Source: Streptomyces sp. NRRL WC-3742 | Lineage (GTDB): Bacteria > Actinomycetota > Actinomycetes > Streptomycetales > Streptomycetaceae | NCBI RefSeq assembly: GCF_000720635.1 | Contig: NZ_JOCF01000007.1 | Location: forward strand, 1-64,000 | Reading direction: 5' to 3' | Length of the DNA stretch: 64,000 nt | Shown: piece after piece, positions 1 through 8,599 of the stretch | How the letters are laid out: each line of letters starts with the position of its first letter | Numbering within the stretch: the stretch's first letter is position 1 | Notes under the pieces: generated by a model | Databases searched by the model: none | Told to the model about the DNA's origin: nothing | The model's input: only the letters and a program-made list of their open reading frames with translations | Made by a program: the position numbers and the translations under genes

Positions 1-781
1 TCCCGCACCGACCAGAAGCTGGCCTATCCGCTGCCGGCGGGCGCCGACCCCGCCAAGGTCCGCGCCTCCGCCCTCTACCAGGACCACCGCAGTGACATCG
101 CGGTCTCGGTGGCCGACGGCGCCGTCAGTGTGACCGTGCCGGCGGGTGTGCCGGTCATCGTCTACCTCGACCAGCAGGCACCGGAGTTGATCAACGACAG
201 CTCGTCCGCGATCAGTTACTCCGGCAGCGGGTGGGCGGCGATCACCGGCCGGGGTCTCGGCGACCACGGTGACGACGTGCACGCGACCTCGACCGCCGGG
301 GACTCGGCGAGCGTGAGTTTCACCGGCACCGGTATCGACCTGATCACCGAGACGAACAGCGACCAGGGCGCCGCCGACGTCTACGTCGACGGCCAGCTCG
401 TGCGCAGCGTCAACGCCAACGCCGCCGGCCGGTCGGTGCAGGTACCCCTGTACAGCGTGGCCGGGCTCACCTACGGTGCCCACACCCTGAAGGTCGTGAA
501 CACAAGTGGGTCCCTGTTGATCGACGCCTTCAAGGCGTACACCAACATCCTGCCGGTCCAGACCGTCAACGACAACAGCTCCGGTATCGCCTACACCGGA
601 GCCGCATGGACGTACCACCCCTCCCGGACCTTCGGCGACCTGTCCGGTGACGTGCACGCCACGAGCGCCAACGGCGACTCGGCCCTCCAAGCGTGGCCTG
701 ACCTCGGGCCCCCACACCGTCACCGTCACCAAGCAGAGCGGCGACTACATGCTGATCGACGGCTTCACCACCGTCAACTGA
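1..781 (+). CDS. 3' end of a secreted modular enzyme with two C-terminal ~120-aa repeat modules; last module frame-broken
   Basis: The reading frame is open from base 1, so the N-terminus and catalytic part lie outside the window. What is visible is a short beta-rich stretch, a complete module at about 190-540 (YSGSGW, GDHGDDVHATS, DVYVDGQL, GAHTLKVV, LIDAF), and the start of a second module at about 571. Near base 690 the frame breaks: frame 1 reads as nonsense to 1113, while frame 2 resumes with GLTSGPHTVTVTKQSGDYML and stops at 781. Compared with the first module about 50 residues are missing at the break. A terminator hairpin at 788-825 directly after the frame-2 stop supports 781 as the ancestral end. 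The same module recurs in three other secreted proteins here. Whether the break is a real deletion or an assembly error in repeated DNA cannot be told from this sequence. Confidence 0.7.
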
Positions 782-787
782 CCCTCC

Positions 788-825
788 AGGGCCTGGCCGA
801 CGGACACATCCGCCGGCCAGGCCCT
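788..825 (+). terminator. Rho-independent-type terminator hairpin
   Basis: A perfect 12-bp inverted repeat (AGGGCCTGGCCG at 788-799 and its complement at 814-825) starts seven bases after the restored stop codon at 781 and ends before the GH95 ribosome-binding site. There is no T-tract, as is common in high-GC actinomycetes. Confidence 0.65.
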
Positions 826-880
826 CACGCTGCCCCGGCGCCGCCGACGGTGGCACCACTTCAGGAAAGGAACCACCGCG

Positions 881-3292
881 TTGAGTGTTCTGAGGTATCG
901 CCGGCCGGCCCGGGCGTGGACCGAGGCCCTGCCGATCGGCAACGGATACCAAGGAGCGATGCTGTTCGGCGGCGTCGAGACCGAACGGCTGCAGATCAAC
1001 GAAGGCACCGCCTGGTCGGGGAGCACCGCGAGCGAGCAACTGCCGCCGACGGTCACCGCGGAGCAGGCCCGAGCAGCGGTGGAAGCGGCACGGGCCTCGC
1101 TGCTGGCGGGTGACCCCGAGGCCGCGGGCACCGCCGTGCGAGAGCTCCAGCACCGGCACAGCCAGGCATTCCTGCCGTTCGTCGACCTGTCGCTGAGGGT
1201 GACGCCCGCCGGATCGGGCACCTGGCGCAGCGAACCCGACCTCTACGAGCGCAGCCTCGATCTCGGCACGGCCACCCACGAGACGCGCTGGCGGCGCGAC
1301 GGCACCGAGGTGCGGCAGACCTCGTTCGCCGGCCATCCCGACCACGTGCTGGTCCACCGGCTGCGGGCCGGGCGCCCGGTCGACGTGGAGCTCTCGCTCA
1401 CCTCCCCGCTGCGGACACCGGGCGCCGTACGGTCGCCCGGCGGCGCTGCGCTCGCGATCCTGCTGCAACTTCCCAGCGACGTCCGGCCCGCCCACGACCA
1501 GGTGCAACAGCCGATCTCCTGGGACGGCACACCGGGCGCCGCACTGCGCGGCGCCGCGACCGTCGCGCTGCTCCACGACGGCGAGGTGGTCGTCGGCGAG
1601 GACGGGACGCACGCGACGCTGACGAACGTCACCACCCTGGACCTCGTCATCGCCACCGCCACCACCTTCGAGGGCATGGGACGGCCCCCGCACGGCGACG
1701 AGCACGACGCCCTGGTCCGTGCGAGCGCGCAGCTGACCGAGGCGCTGGAGCGCGGTGTCCCGGCGATCCGGGAGCGTCAACTCGCCGACCACCGTGAGCT
1801 GTTCGGGCGCGTCAGCTGGGAGATGGACGCGCGGGAGCCGGCCGACGGCTCGACCGGCGAGCGCCTGCTGGCGGCCAACGCCCACCCCCGGGGGGCGCTG
1901 GCCGCCGACCCGAGGCTCGCGGTCCTGCTCTTCGACTACGGCCGCTACCTGCTGATCTCCTGCTCCCGGCGCGGCGGGACCCCCGCCAACCTCCAGGGCA
2001 TTTGGAACGACTCGATGCGTGCCGCCTGGAGCTCCGGCTTCACCACCAACATCAACCTACAGATGAACTACTGGCCGGCCGAGGTCGCCAACCTCCCCGA
2101 GACCGTGCCGCCCCTGATCGAGCTGGTCGAGGCGCTGAGCCGCAACGGCCGGGGGACCGCGCGCCGGCTGTACGGGGCATCCGGCTGGGTGGCCCACCAC
2201 AACACCGACATCTGGGCCTACACCCAGCCGGTCGGCGAGGGCGGGCACGACCCGAAGTGGGCGTTCTGGCCGTTCGCCGGCCCCTGGCTGGTGCGGCACC
2301 TCCACGACCACCTCGCCTACGGGGCCCGGTCCGAGCCCGACCCGGAGGAGTTCGCGCGCCGCACCGTCTGGCCGGTCACCGCCTCGGCCGCCGAGTTCCT
2401 GCTCGACTGGCTCGTCGAGCAGTCCGACGGCAGCCTCGGTACCGCGCCGTCGACCTCGCCCGAGAACGAGTTCCTCGCCCCGGGCGGTGGAGCGGCGGCG
2501 GTGACGCGATCGTCGGCCATGGACCTCGGCCTGGCGGCCGAGCTCCTCCAGAGCCTGCTCGACCTCGCCGCCCGGCTCGGGCGGGCCGACGACCGCCTGG
2601 TGGACCGGGCCCGCTCCGCCCTGGCGCGCATTCCCGCTGTGCGCGTCGGCCGGGACGGAGGCATCGCCGAATGGCTCGACGACCACGTTGCCGTCGACCC
2701 CCGGCACCGGCACCAGTCGCACCTCTACCAGCTCTTCCCCGGTGCCGGGCTCGACGAAGAGCTGCGCGCGGCGGCCAGTCGGACGCTGGACCTGCGCGGA
2801 GACGACTCGACCGGCTGGTCACTGGCCTGGCGGCTCGCCCTGCGCGCGAGGCTGGGGGAGCCGGAGGCCGTCAGCCGCCTGCTCGCGTTGCTCTTCCGTG
2901 ACATGGAGACCGACCGGGGCCCGTGGTCCGGCGGCCTGTACCCCAACCTGTTCGCCGCTCACCCGCCGTTCCAGATCGACGCCAACCTCGGCTACGTCGC
3001 GGCCGTCGCCGAGTGCTTCGTACAGAGCCACGACGGCCGCATCACCCTGCTGCCCGCCGTCCCGGCAGAGTTCGCCGATGGCACCGTGCGCGGCCTGGTC
3101 GCGCGACCCGGTGTCCGGGTCGACCTGGAATGGAAGCAGGGAGAGACCGGCGCCGAACTGGTCTCGGCCCGGCTCCGCGCCCTGCACGAGGGAGCCTGCG
3201 GCGAGCACGCCATCGCCTACCGGGGGCGGCAGCTGACCGTACGTCTCGACCGGCGGGTCACCGAACTGGGCGGTGACTCGCTCGATCCGTGA
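881..3292 (+). CDS. GH95 family glycoside hydrolase (alpha-L-fucosidase / alpha-L-galactosidase type)
   Basis: An 803-residue enzyme of glycoside hydrolase family 95, which removes terminal alpha-linked L-fucose (mostly alpha-1,2) or L-galactose by inversion. The N-terminal hallmark WTEALPIGNGYQGAMLFGG begins at about residue 14. Family active-site elements are intact: the Asn-x-Asn pair (Asn390 and Asn392 in TTNINLQMNYW), HHNTDIWAYTQP, the presumed general acid Glu528 in TSPENEF, and the Asp700 motif FQIDANLGY. The start is TTG at 881, with AGGAAAGG centred about 14 bases upstream. There is no signal peptide, so this copy probably acts inside the cell on imported oligosaccharides, unlike its secreted neighbours. 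Family assignment is firm; fucose versus L-galactose preference is not decided by sequence. Confidence 0.9.
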   Translation: MSVLRYRRPARAWTEALPIGNGYQGAMLFGGVETERLQINEGTAWSGSTASEQLPPTVTAEQARAAVEAARASLLAGDPEAAGTAVRELQHRHSQAFLPFVDLSLRVTPAGSGTWRSEPDLYERSLDLGTATHETRWRRDGTEVRQTSFAGHPDHVLVHRLRAGRPVDVELSLTSPLRTPGAVRSPGGAALAILLQLPSDVRPAHDQVQQPISWDGTPGAALRGAATVALLHDGEVVVGEDGTHATLTNVTTLDLVIATATTFEGMGRPPHGDEHDALVRASAQLTEALERGVPAIRERQLADHRELFGRVSWEMDAREPADGSTGERLLAANAHPRGALAADPRLAVLLFDYGRYLLISCSRRGGTPANLQGIWNDSMRAAWSSGFTTNINLQMNYWPAEVANLPETVPPLIELVEALSRNGRGTARRLYGASGWVAHHNTDIWAYTQPVGEGGHDPKWAFWPFAGPWLVRHLHDHLAYGARSEPDPEEFARRTVWPVTASAAEFLLDWLVEQSDGSLGTAPSTSPENEFLAPGGGAAAVTRSSAMDLGLAAELLQSLLDLAARLGRADDRLVDRARSALARIPAVRVGRDGGIAEWLDDHVAVDPRHRHQSHLYQLFPGAGLDEELRAAASRTLDLRGDDSTGWSLAWRLALRARLGEPEAVSRLLALLFRDMETDRGPWSGGLYPNLFAAHPPFQIDANLGYVAAVAECFVQSHDGRITLLPAVPAEFADGTVRGLVARPGVRVDLEWKQGETGAELVSARLRALHEGACGEHAIAYRGRQLTVRLDRRVTELGGDSLDP

Positions 3293-3302
3293 GTCATGAG
3301 TG

Positions 3303-3340
3303 CCGGAAGCCGGTCGGCTGGGACGGCCGCCGGCTTCCGG
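3303..3340. terminator. Bidirectional terminator between convergent genes
   Basis: A perfect 11-bp inverted repeat (CCGGAAGCCGG at 3303-3313 and CCGGCTTCCGG at 3330-3340) lies between the ends of the convergent GH95 and GH29-like genes and can serve both. Confidence 0.7.
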
Positions 3341-3350
3341 TGTGTGGGGG

Positions 3351-4844
3351 TCAGCTCAGGACCTGGACCTCGGCGAGGGACAGGGGGCGGTCGGAGCCGC
3401 GCAGCTGGACGCGGACGTACCGGGCGGTGCGGTCGACGGGCACGATCAGGGACGTTCCGACCGCGGCCTCCTGGTGGAAGCCGGTCACGCCGGGCTGGGC
3501 CAGGGTGGCCGTCAGGTCGGAGGAGGTGAACGGGGTGTCGGAGGTGAGGACGTAGACGTCGCGCAGGCGGTCGGAGCAGCAGTCGGCGCGGTTCCACAGC
3601 CTGATCGAGCCGACCTGCCGGGAGGAGCCGAGGTCCACCTGCCACCACGGGTCGGTGTCCAGCGGGCTGTCCGAGGTGTGGGTGACCGAACCGGCCCCGA
3701 AGTCGCCGTCGGTGTTGCCGTCCACCGCACGCGCGGCGTCCCCGCCGTAGCCCGTGCTCGACTGCGTGGCGGCCTGGCCGAGTGCGAGGTTGCGTACGGC
3801 CTGCCCGATGGCCTTCAGCTGTTCCATGGCCGGTTCGGAGATGTGCCCGTTGCTCCGGTCGTAGCCGACGTCCCAGGTCACCGCGCCGCCGACACGGACC
3901 ACACCTCTGCTGAGCGAGACGATCTCGTCGGTGCTGAAGGACAGCGGAGCGGTCGGCTCGTCACCCCAGTAGCGCTGCAGGAAGGAGAGGTACTGCAACT
4001 GCGTCCGGGTACCGCGGTCGTCCACCCACCGGCTGTCGGTGGGGCGGGGCCAGTCGTCGGCGCCGGTCTCGCCCGGCGTGAAGTCGGACTCCTTGGTCCA
4101 CGACCTGAGCGGGCGCACAGAGCCGGCGTTGAAGGACACCAGGGCTTTCGGGTTGCCGCGGCGCAGGGTCCTGGCCATCTGGTCGTAGAACGGCTCCAGA
4201 AGCTCGAAGAAGGCGCCGTCGACCCAGAAGCCGTCGACGTCGGTCCCCCACTGCGTGGCCCAGGTCTGCACGACCTTGAGCCAGTTGGCCTGGAACACCG
4301 GGGTCGGCTGCTCCTGCTTGACCTGGTCCGGGCCGGCGAGCATGAGCCGGGCGTAGTCGTCGTACGCCATGGTGTCGCTGGTCACGTAGACGATGAGTTT
4401 CATGCCCTCGGCGTGCAGGGCGGCGCCCAGCTCCTTGATCAGGTCGCGGCGCGACAGCCGGGACGGGTGCTCCGCCGTGGGCGGGACCAGCGCGTCGTAG
4501 GTGGCGTTGGGGGAGGTGTAGTAGGCAGTGTTCTGCCCGAGCGCTATCTGCATCCAGCCCGCGCCGACCGACTTCAGCTGCTGGACGACGCCCTTGACGT
4601 CATAGGCGTCCACCCGGTCGTTCCACTCCTCGGCCGTCGGCAGCTTCGGGTAGGTGGTGGTCGGGCAGCCGTCGGGCGGACAGCCCTCGGCGAGGAAGTG
4701 CTCCATGACACCGAACTTGCCCTGGGACATCCAGTCCGTCGCCGAGCCGCCCGCGGCCTGGGCGGACCCGGTCGGCAGCACCGTCAGGGCGAGGCCGAGC
4801 AGTAACGCGACCACGGTCGCGAGGACCGATCTGACTTTTCGCAT
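3351..4844 (-). CDS. Secreted GH29-like alpha-L-fucosidase with C-terminal F-type lectin (F5/8-type) domain
   Basis: A 497-residue secreted protein. A Sec signal peptide (MRKVRSVLATVVALLLGLAL, ending around AQAA) precedes a TIM-barrel-like domain (about 35-350) with GH29-like features: GKFGVMEHF near the start, WVDG with Asp209 at the expected nucleophile strand, and a closing VGYDRSNGHI. The usual HHDGF motif is absent, so it is a divergent member. Residues about 355-497 (NLALGQAATQSS, ARAVDGNTDG, DPWWQVDLGSS, LWNRADCCSDRL) look like a fucolectin/CBM47-type domain that would bind fucose. The start at 4844 is preceded by GGAAGGAA. It is the last gene of the LacI-controlled importer operon. 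Fucosidase activity is inferred from fold motif, lectin and context. Confidence 0.7.
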   Translation of the reverse strand: MRKVRSVLATVVALLLGLALTVLPTGSAQAAGGSATDWMSQGKFGVMEHFLAEGCPPDGCPTTTYPKLPTAEEWNDRVDAYDVKGVVQQLKSVGAGWMQIALGQNTAYYTSPNATYDALVPPTAEHPSRLSRRDLIKELGAALHAEGMKLIVYVTSDTMAYDDYARLMLAGPDQVKQEQPTPVFQANWLKVVQTWATQWGTDVDGFWVDGAFFELLEPFYDQMARTLRRGNPKALVSFNAGSVRPLRSWTKESDFTPGETGADDWPRPTDSRWVDDRGTRTQLQYLSFLQRYWGDEPTAPLSFSTDEIVSLSRGVVRVGGAVTWDVGYDRSNGHISEPAMEQLKAIGQAVRNLALGQAATQSSTGYGGDAARAVDGNTDGDFGAGSVTHTSDSPLDTDPWWQVDLGSSRQVGSIRLWNRADCCSDRLRDVYVLTSDTPFTSSDLTATLAQPGVTGFHQEAAVGTSLIVPVDRTARYVRVQLRGSDRPLSLAEVQVLS

Positions 4845-4918
4845 CGAAGTTCCTTCCTCGGTGGGGGACGTGCGCCCGCGCTCGGGGGGCGCGGGGCGTT
4901 CGGCTGCGCGTCGTTCCG

Positions 4919-5221
4919 TCAGTGAGCCCGCAGAGCGTGCGGCGTGCGGCGCAGCGGCTCGGGAAGTGCGTCTCCGTGGGTGGCGACCATCTCGTCGCAC
5001 AGCTGCCGGATCTGATCCACCGTCAACTGCGCGGTGGTGGAGGGGTAGGTCATGGCGGCGTGCCGGATGTGGTCGGGGTCGCCTTCCACCGCGGCGGCGA
5101 CGACGAGTTCGACGACGTTCAGGAACTGCCGGTTGACGGCGGCGAGTTGCACCGGCAGTGCGCCGAAGTTCGGGTTCGGCCTGCTGTTGTCGGCGGGGCA
5201 CAGCTGGTGGGGGCGACTCAC
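4919..5221 (-). pseudogene. C-terminal remnant of a GH4 family glycosidase
   Basis: An open frame of 100 residues resembles only the C-terminal end of family GH4 NAD-dependent alpha-glycosidases: LPVQLAAVNRQFLNVVELVV, AAVEGDPDHIRHAAMTYP and LTVDQIRQLCDEMVATHGD match the usual last helices. The NAD-binding Rossmann part, the Cys-His metal site and more than 300 upstream residues are missing. The frame begins with a GTG at 5221, only 16 bases after the stop of the upstream gene at 5238, with no good ribosome-binding site. It is best read as a deletion scar: an ancestral GH4 gene of this operon lost its 5' part. A short expressed peptide cannot be excluded. Confidence 0.6.
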
Positions 5222-5237
5222 GGGCTGCGGAGCGGAC

Positions 5238-7649
5238 CTAGCTGATCGGGCTGGTCGGGCTGATCGTGAAGGTCTGGACGGCGTCGGCGGTTCCGAGTCC
5301 GCCCTTGCCGGTGATGGTGAAGGTCGCGGGCGTCCCGGTGGTCGGGATGCCGGTGATGCCGCCGGTGTCGGGGTTGAGCGTCAGGCCGGCGGGCAGCTCG
5401 CCCGAGGTGACCGAGTACCGGATCGTCTGGGGGGTGTTGGTGACCACCCGGGCCTCGTAGAGGGTGCCCGTGCTCGTCGTCGGCAGCGTGGTGGTGGTGA
5501 ACGCCGGGGTCGGGGCCGTGACGGACTGCGCCGGGCCGGTGGGGTTGCCGTTCGCGTCGAGCTGTTGCAGGGACCAGGACTGTCCGGGGGTGACCACGGA
5601 CAGGTGCCAGTGGGTGGACTGGTCCCGGAGGGAGGCGAGCTGGGCGGGGGTGAACGAGCCGAGGTCGCGGGCGGTGTCCCACTGCTTGATCGCTTCGAGC
5701 AGGACCTCGGTGTTGGGCCCGTCGGTCAGGCTGCCGATGGAGGTGCGGAAGCCGGAGCCGGCGTTCCAGGACGCCGCGCGGGCCAGGATATCCTCCAGGT
5801 CCTTGGGCTTGGTGCCACCCTCGAGCGTGATCCAGCCCATCATGCCGGGCAGGTAGTTGGCCCGGTGGTACGCGTTGTGGAGGTACAGCTTGTCCATTCC
5901 GGTGTTGGCCTCGCCCCAGCTGGCCCGGGAGATGCCGTCCCAGATGTTGGAGCCCTCACGGCTGGTCTCGGAGATGAAGCCGTCGGGGCTGGTCTGTCGA
6001 CGGAAGGTCTCGTTGACGAGCCTGGCCATGCCGTAGGCGCCCCAGCCGGACTCCGAGGCGGACTCCAGCCCGTCGAAGGAGGTGGCGGCGATGCCGGTGG
6101 TGTTCCAGACGGTGGCGAACCGGCCGGCGACGGCGTTGACGATGTTGATGCCGCCGAGCGCGCCGCCGTATTCGTTCTCGGGTATCCGGGCGGTCGGCGT
6201 GCCGGCCTGGTGGGCGTCCGAAGCGCTGTCCCATGCCTTGCGCTTCACGTCCGTGACCTGGCACTCGCCACCGGCCTGCGTGTAGCCGCCGTAGGTGACG
6301 ACCTCCTGGCCGACCAGCATGCGCTGGCCTTTGGGGCCCTTCGCCAGCGGTGCGCAACTGGTGAGGTACAGGGTGGTGTCGGCCGGCCCGAGGTTGCGGC
6401 TCAGGGTGGTACTCAGGCCGAGAGCCATGTCCGGGCTGAACGGCGGCTGGATGTAGGGATCGTTCGGGGTGACGAAGTCCGACAGGGTGTGCACTCCCAG
6501 CCGGACGCCCTCGGCCCTGGCCTCGTCGGCCATCGCCTTCGCGGCGGTGTCGCTGTTGCCGAAGTCACTGTCGAACCCGTAGTGCCCGTCGGAGTCCCAA
6601 GGGCCGTCCTGGGGGCCCAACTTGTAGATCAGGCTCATCCCGCCGGCCTTCGCGAGCTTCGCGGCCTCGCCGACGTTGCCGGTGTTCAGGTCGGAGAGGA
6701 CCAGGATCGACTGGGAGGTCGCCTGGGCGCTCTTCTGCCACTGCCCGTTGATGGTCGGGTACGGCAGGCCCTGCCCGCGTGCGAGGTTCGACAGCACGGT
6801 GGGCGCCAGGTCGGGGGTGGTGCCGAACAGCGCGATCTTCGAACCGACCACGCTGCCCTGCCCGTTCGGCAGCGGACCGACGGGCATCGGGTAGACGTCC
6901 GTCGAGCCGTCGCCGGTGGTCACACGGGTGCGCGTCCGGGTGTAGTCGAAGGTGAACGCCCGCAGCACCGTGCCCCACGGCGTGCGACCCCCCACGCTCC
7001 ACTGCTCATGGGCGTCGTCCACATTCATCGGGTTGGACGCGACCTGGTTCTGCCAGCCGATGGGGGTGTTCAGCTCCTCGCGGGGCCAGCCGCCCTCGGT
7101 ACGGTCGGTGAGCGGCTTCATGCCGAGGGCGAAGTCGTCGTCGCGGACGATGCCGGCGCTCTCGCCGAGGGTCTGGGTGATGTTCGTGGCCAGCGGCCCC
7201 CACAGGAGGGTCTGGAGGTCGGCGCCGTCCGGAGCGGTGGCCTTGGTGACGGTGAGGGTGGAATACGTGGTCAGGTCCTGGACCGCGACGTCGACCTCGA
7301 ACCCGCCGGGGCCGGTGAAGACGAGCGTGCCGCCGTCGAGCGCGAGCGCCGAGGGCATCACCTGCCGCCCGTCGACCATCAGGCTCACCAGCGGCGCGGT
7401 GCCCTGGCCGGTGGCCACGTACTCCTTCGCGGTGCGCTTGTCGACCAGGGAGGTGACCTGTCCCGTGGCGTCGAGGTCAAGGTGCAGGTAGCCGGCGTCC
7501 AGGACGACACCGCCCGACCCGTCCGGACCGACGGCGGCAGCGGCGGCAGTCGCGGGCGTCCTGCCCAGGCCGGTCAGTCCGGCCACCGCGAGCGCGGTGA
7601 CCACCCCGAGCACGGCGGCCCGGGTTCCTGCTGTGGGGGTGGAAGGCAT
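5238..7649 (-). CDS. Secreted putative glycoside hydrolase with C-terminal He_PIG (putative Ig) domain
   Basis: An 803-residue exported protein with a signal peptide (AAVLGVVTALAVAGLTGLG, cleavage near ATAAAAA). Residues about 45-270 look like the beta-sandwich that often precedes glycosidase barrels; about 280-690 have alternating strand/helix segments (SILVLSDLNTGNVGEAAKL, GMSLIYKLGP, GVRLGVHTLSDFV) suggesting a TIM barrel. Residues about 735-795 (IRYSVTSGELPAGLTLNPDTG, GGITGIPTT) match the He_PIG fold. I cannot assign a known GH family with confidence. The gene follows the importer permeases by 101 bases and belongs to the same LacI-controlled operon, so its product probably generates the imported oligosaccharide. 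The start at 7649 is preceded by a GAGGTACGA stretch. Confidence 0.6.
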   Translation of the reverse strand: MPSTPTAGTRAAVLGVVTALAVAGLTGLGRTPATAAAAAVGPDGSGGVVLDAGYLHLDLDATGQVTSLVDKRTAKEYVATGQGTAPLVSLMVDGRQVMPSALALDGGTLVFTGPGGFEVDVAVQDLTTYSTLTVTKATAPDGADLQTLLWGPLATNITQTLGESAGIVRDDDFALGMKPLTDRTEGGWPREELNTPIGWQNQVASNPMNVDDAHEQWSVGGRTPWGTVLRAFTFDYTRTRTRVTTGDGSTDVYPMPVGPLPNGQGSVVGSKIALFGTTPDLAPTVLSNLARGQGLPYPTINGQWQKSAQATSQSILVLSDLNTGNVGEAAKLAKAGGMSLIYKLGPQDGPWDSDGHYGFDSDFGNSDTAAKAMADEARAEGVRLGVHTLSDFVTPNDPYIQPPFSPDMALGLSTTLSRNLGPADTTLYLTSCAPLAKGPKGQRMLVGQEVVTYGGYTQAGGECQVTDVKRKAWDSASDAHQAGTPTARIPENEYGGALGGINIVNAVAGRFATVWNTTGIAATSFDGLESASESGWGAYGMARLVNETFRRQTSPDGFISETSREGSNIWDGISRASWGEANTGMDKLYLHNAYHRANYLPGMMGWITLEGGTKPKDLEDILARAASWNAGSGFRTSIGSLTDGPNTEVLLEAIKQWDTARDLGSFTPAQLASLRDQSTHWHLSVVTPGQSWSLQQLDANGNPTGPAQSVTAPTPAFTTTTLPTTSTGTLYEARVVTNTPQTIRYSVTSGELPAGLTLNPDTGGITGIPTTGTPATFTITGKGGLGTADAVQTFTISPTSPIS

Positions 7650-7750
7650 TCTCGTACCTCTCAGGGGGATTTGAGGAACGGTGCAGGGTCTGGGCGGTCA
7701 TGGCGGTGCGGTCGAGGCCCGGCCACTGGTGGTCGCCCCGGGTGCGGCGC

Positions 7751-8599
7751 CTACTTGGAGGCCCCGCTGGTGAGGCCCTTGACGAAGTGGCGCTGGAAGG
7801 CGAGGAAGAGGATGAGGACGGGGAGGGAGGCGAGCAGCATGAAGGCGAAGAGCTGGCCGTAGTCGGTGGAGTGCATGCCGACCGCGCGGTAGACGCCGAC
7901 GGTGACGGTGGTGCCGCTCTCCGGCCCGAGGATGATCAGCGGCGTCAGGAAGTCGCTCCACAGGTAGACACCGAGGAAGATCGTGACGCTGGCGGTGGCG
8001 GGGCGCAGCAGCGGGAAGACGACGAGCCAGAAGGTGCGGAACCGGCCGGCACCGTCGATGGCGGCGGCTTCCTCGAGTTCGAGGGGTACGGAGCGGACGA
8101 ATCCGGCGAAGAGGAAGACGCCGAAGGGGACGTAGTAGCCCATGTTGCACAGGACGAGTCCGGGCAGGGTGTTCATCAGGCCGACGGTGCGCAGGATCTC
8201 GACCATCGGGTTCAGGATGACCACGCCGGGGACCATGAGCCCGGCAAGGAGGAAGACGAGCAGGAGCCGGGCGCCGATGTGGCGCGAGCGGGCGATGGCG
8301 TAGCCGAGCATGGCGGAGGTGACGGTGACGGCGACCATCGAGATGACGGTGATCTGGAGGCTGTTGAGCAGGCCGCTCCAGAAGAGGTGGTCGGGGCCGC
8401 TGATCACCTGGCGCAGGTTGGCCAGGGTGGGATGGGTGGGCAGGGTCCAGGGCTCGGTGGCGATGTCGCGGTTGGGTTTGAGGACGTTGGCGACGACGAG
8501 GTAGAGGGGCGTGGCGTACAGCGTCGCGCAGGCCAGGGAGAGGACGGGGCGCAGCCAGGGGATGCGGTCGTCGGACCAGCGTCGGGTGCGGAGGTTCAC
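7751..8599 (-). CDS. CUT1 carbohydrate ABC transporter permease (MalG type)
   Basis: A 282-residue membrane permease of the CUT1 sugar importer class. Six membrane segments are visible, the first near LSLACATLYATPLYLVVANV. The ATPase-docking EAA loop reads ELEEAAAIDGAGRFRTFWLV, and the C-terminus QRHFVKGLTSGASK is typical of MalG-type subunits. The GTG start at 8599 overlaps the TGA of the partner permease by four bases, so the two are translationally coupled. No ATPase gene lies in the operon; like many actinomycete CUT1 systems it probably shares an MsiK-type ATPase encoded elsewhere. Confidence 0.9.
   Translation of the reverse strand: MNLRTRRWSDDRIPWLRPVLSLACATLYATPLYLVVANVLKPNRDIATEPWTLPTHPTLANLRQVISGPDHLFWSGLLNSLQITVISMVAVTVTSAMLGYAIARSRHIGARLLLVFLLAGLMVPGVVILNPMVEILRTVGLMNTLPGLVLCNMGYYVPFGVFLFAGFVRSVPLELEEAAAIDGAGRFRTFWLVVFPLLRPATASVTIFLGVYLWSDFLTPLIILGPESGTTVTVGVYRAVGMHSTDYGQLFAFMLLASLPVLILFLAFQRHFVKGLTSGASK

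Noticed and set aside
782..1113. Run-on of the first reading frame into the GH95 gene
   Set aside because: The run-on is Arg/Pro-rich, crosses a terminator and overlaps the GH95 start, whereas frame 2 restores the module and stops at 781.
5052..7862. Plus-strand open frame of 936 residues
   Set aside because: It is the antisense shadow of the secreted glycosidase gene at 5238-7649: Gly/Arg/Val-rich, no domain motifs, while the minus strand has a signal peptide and ribosome-binding site.
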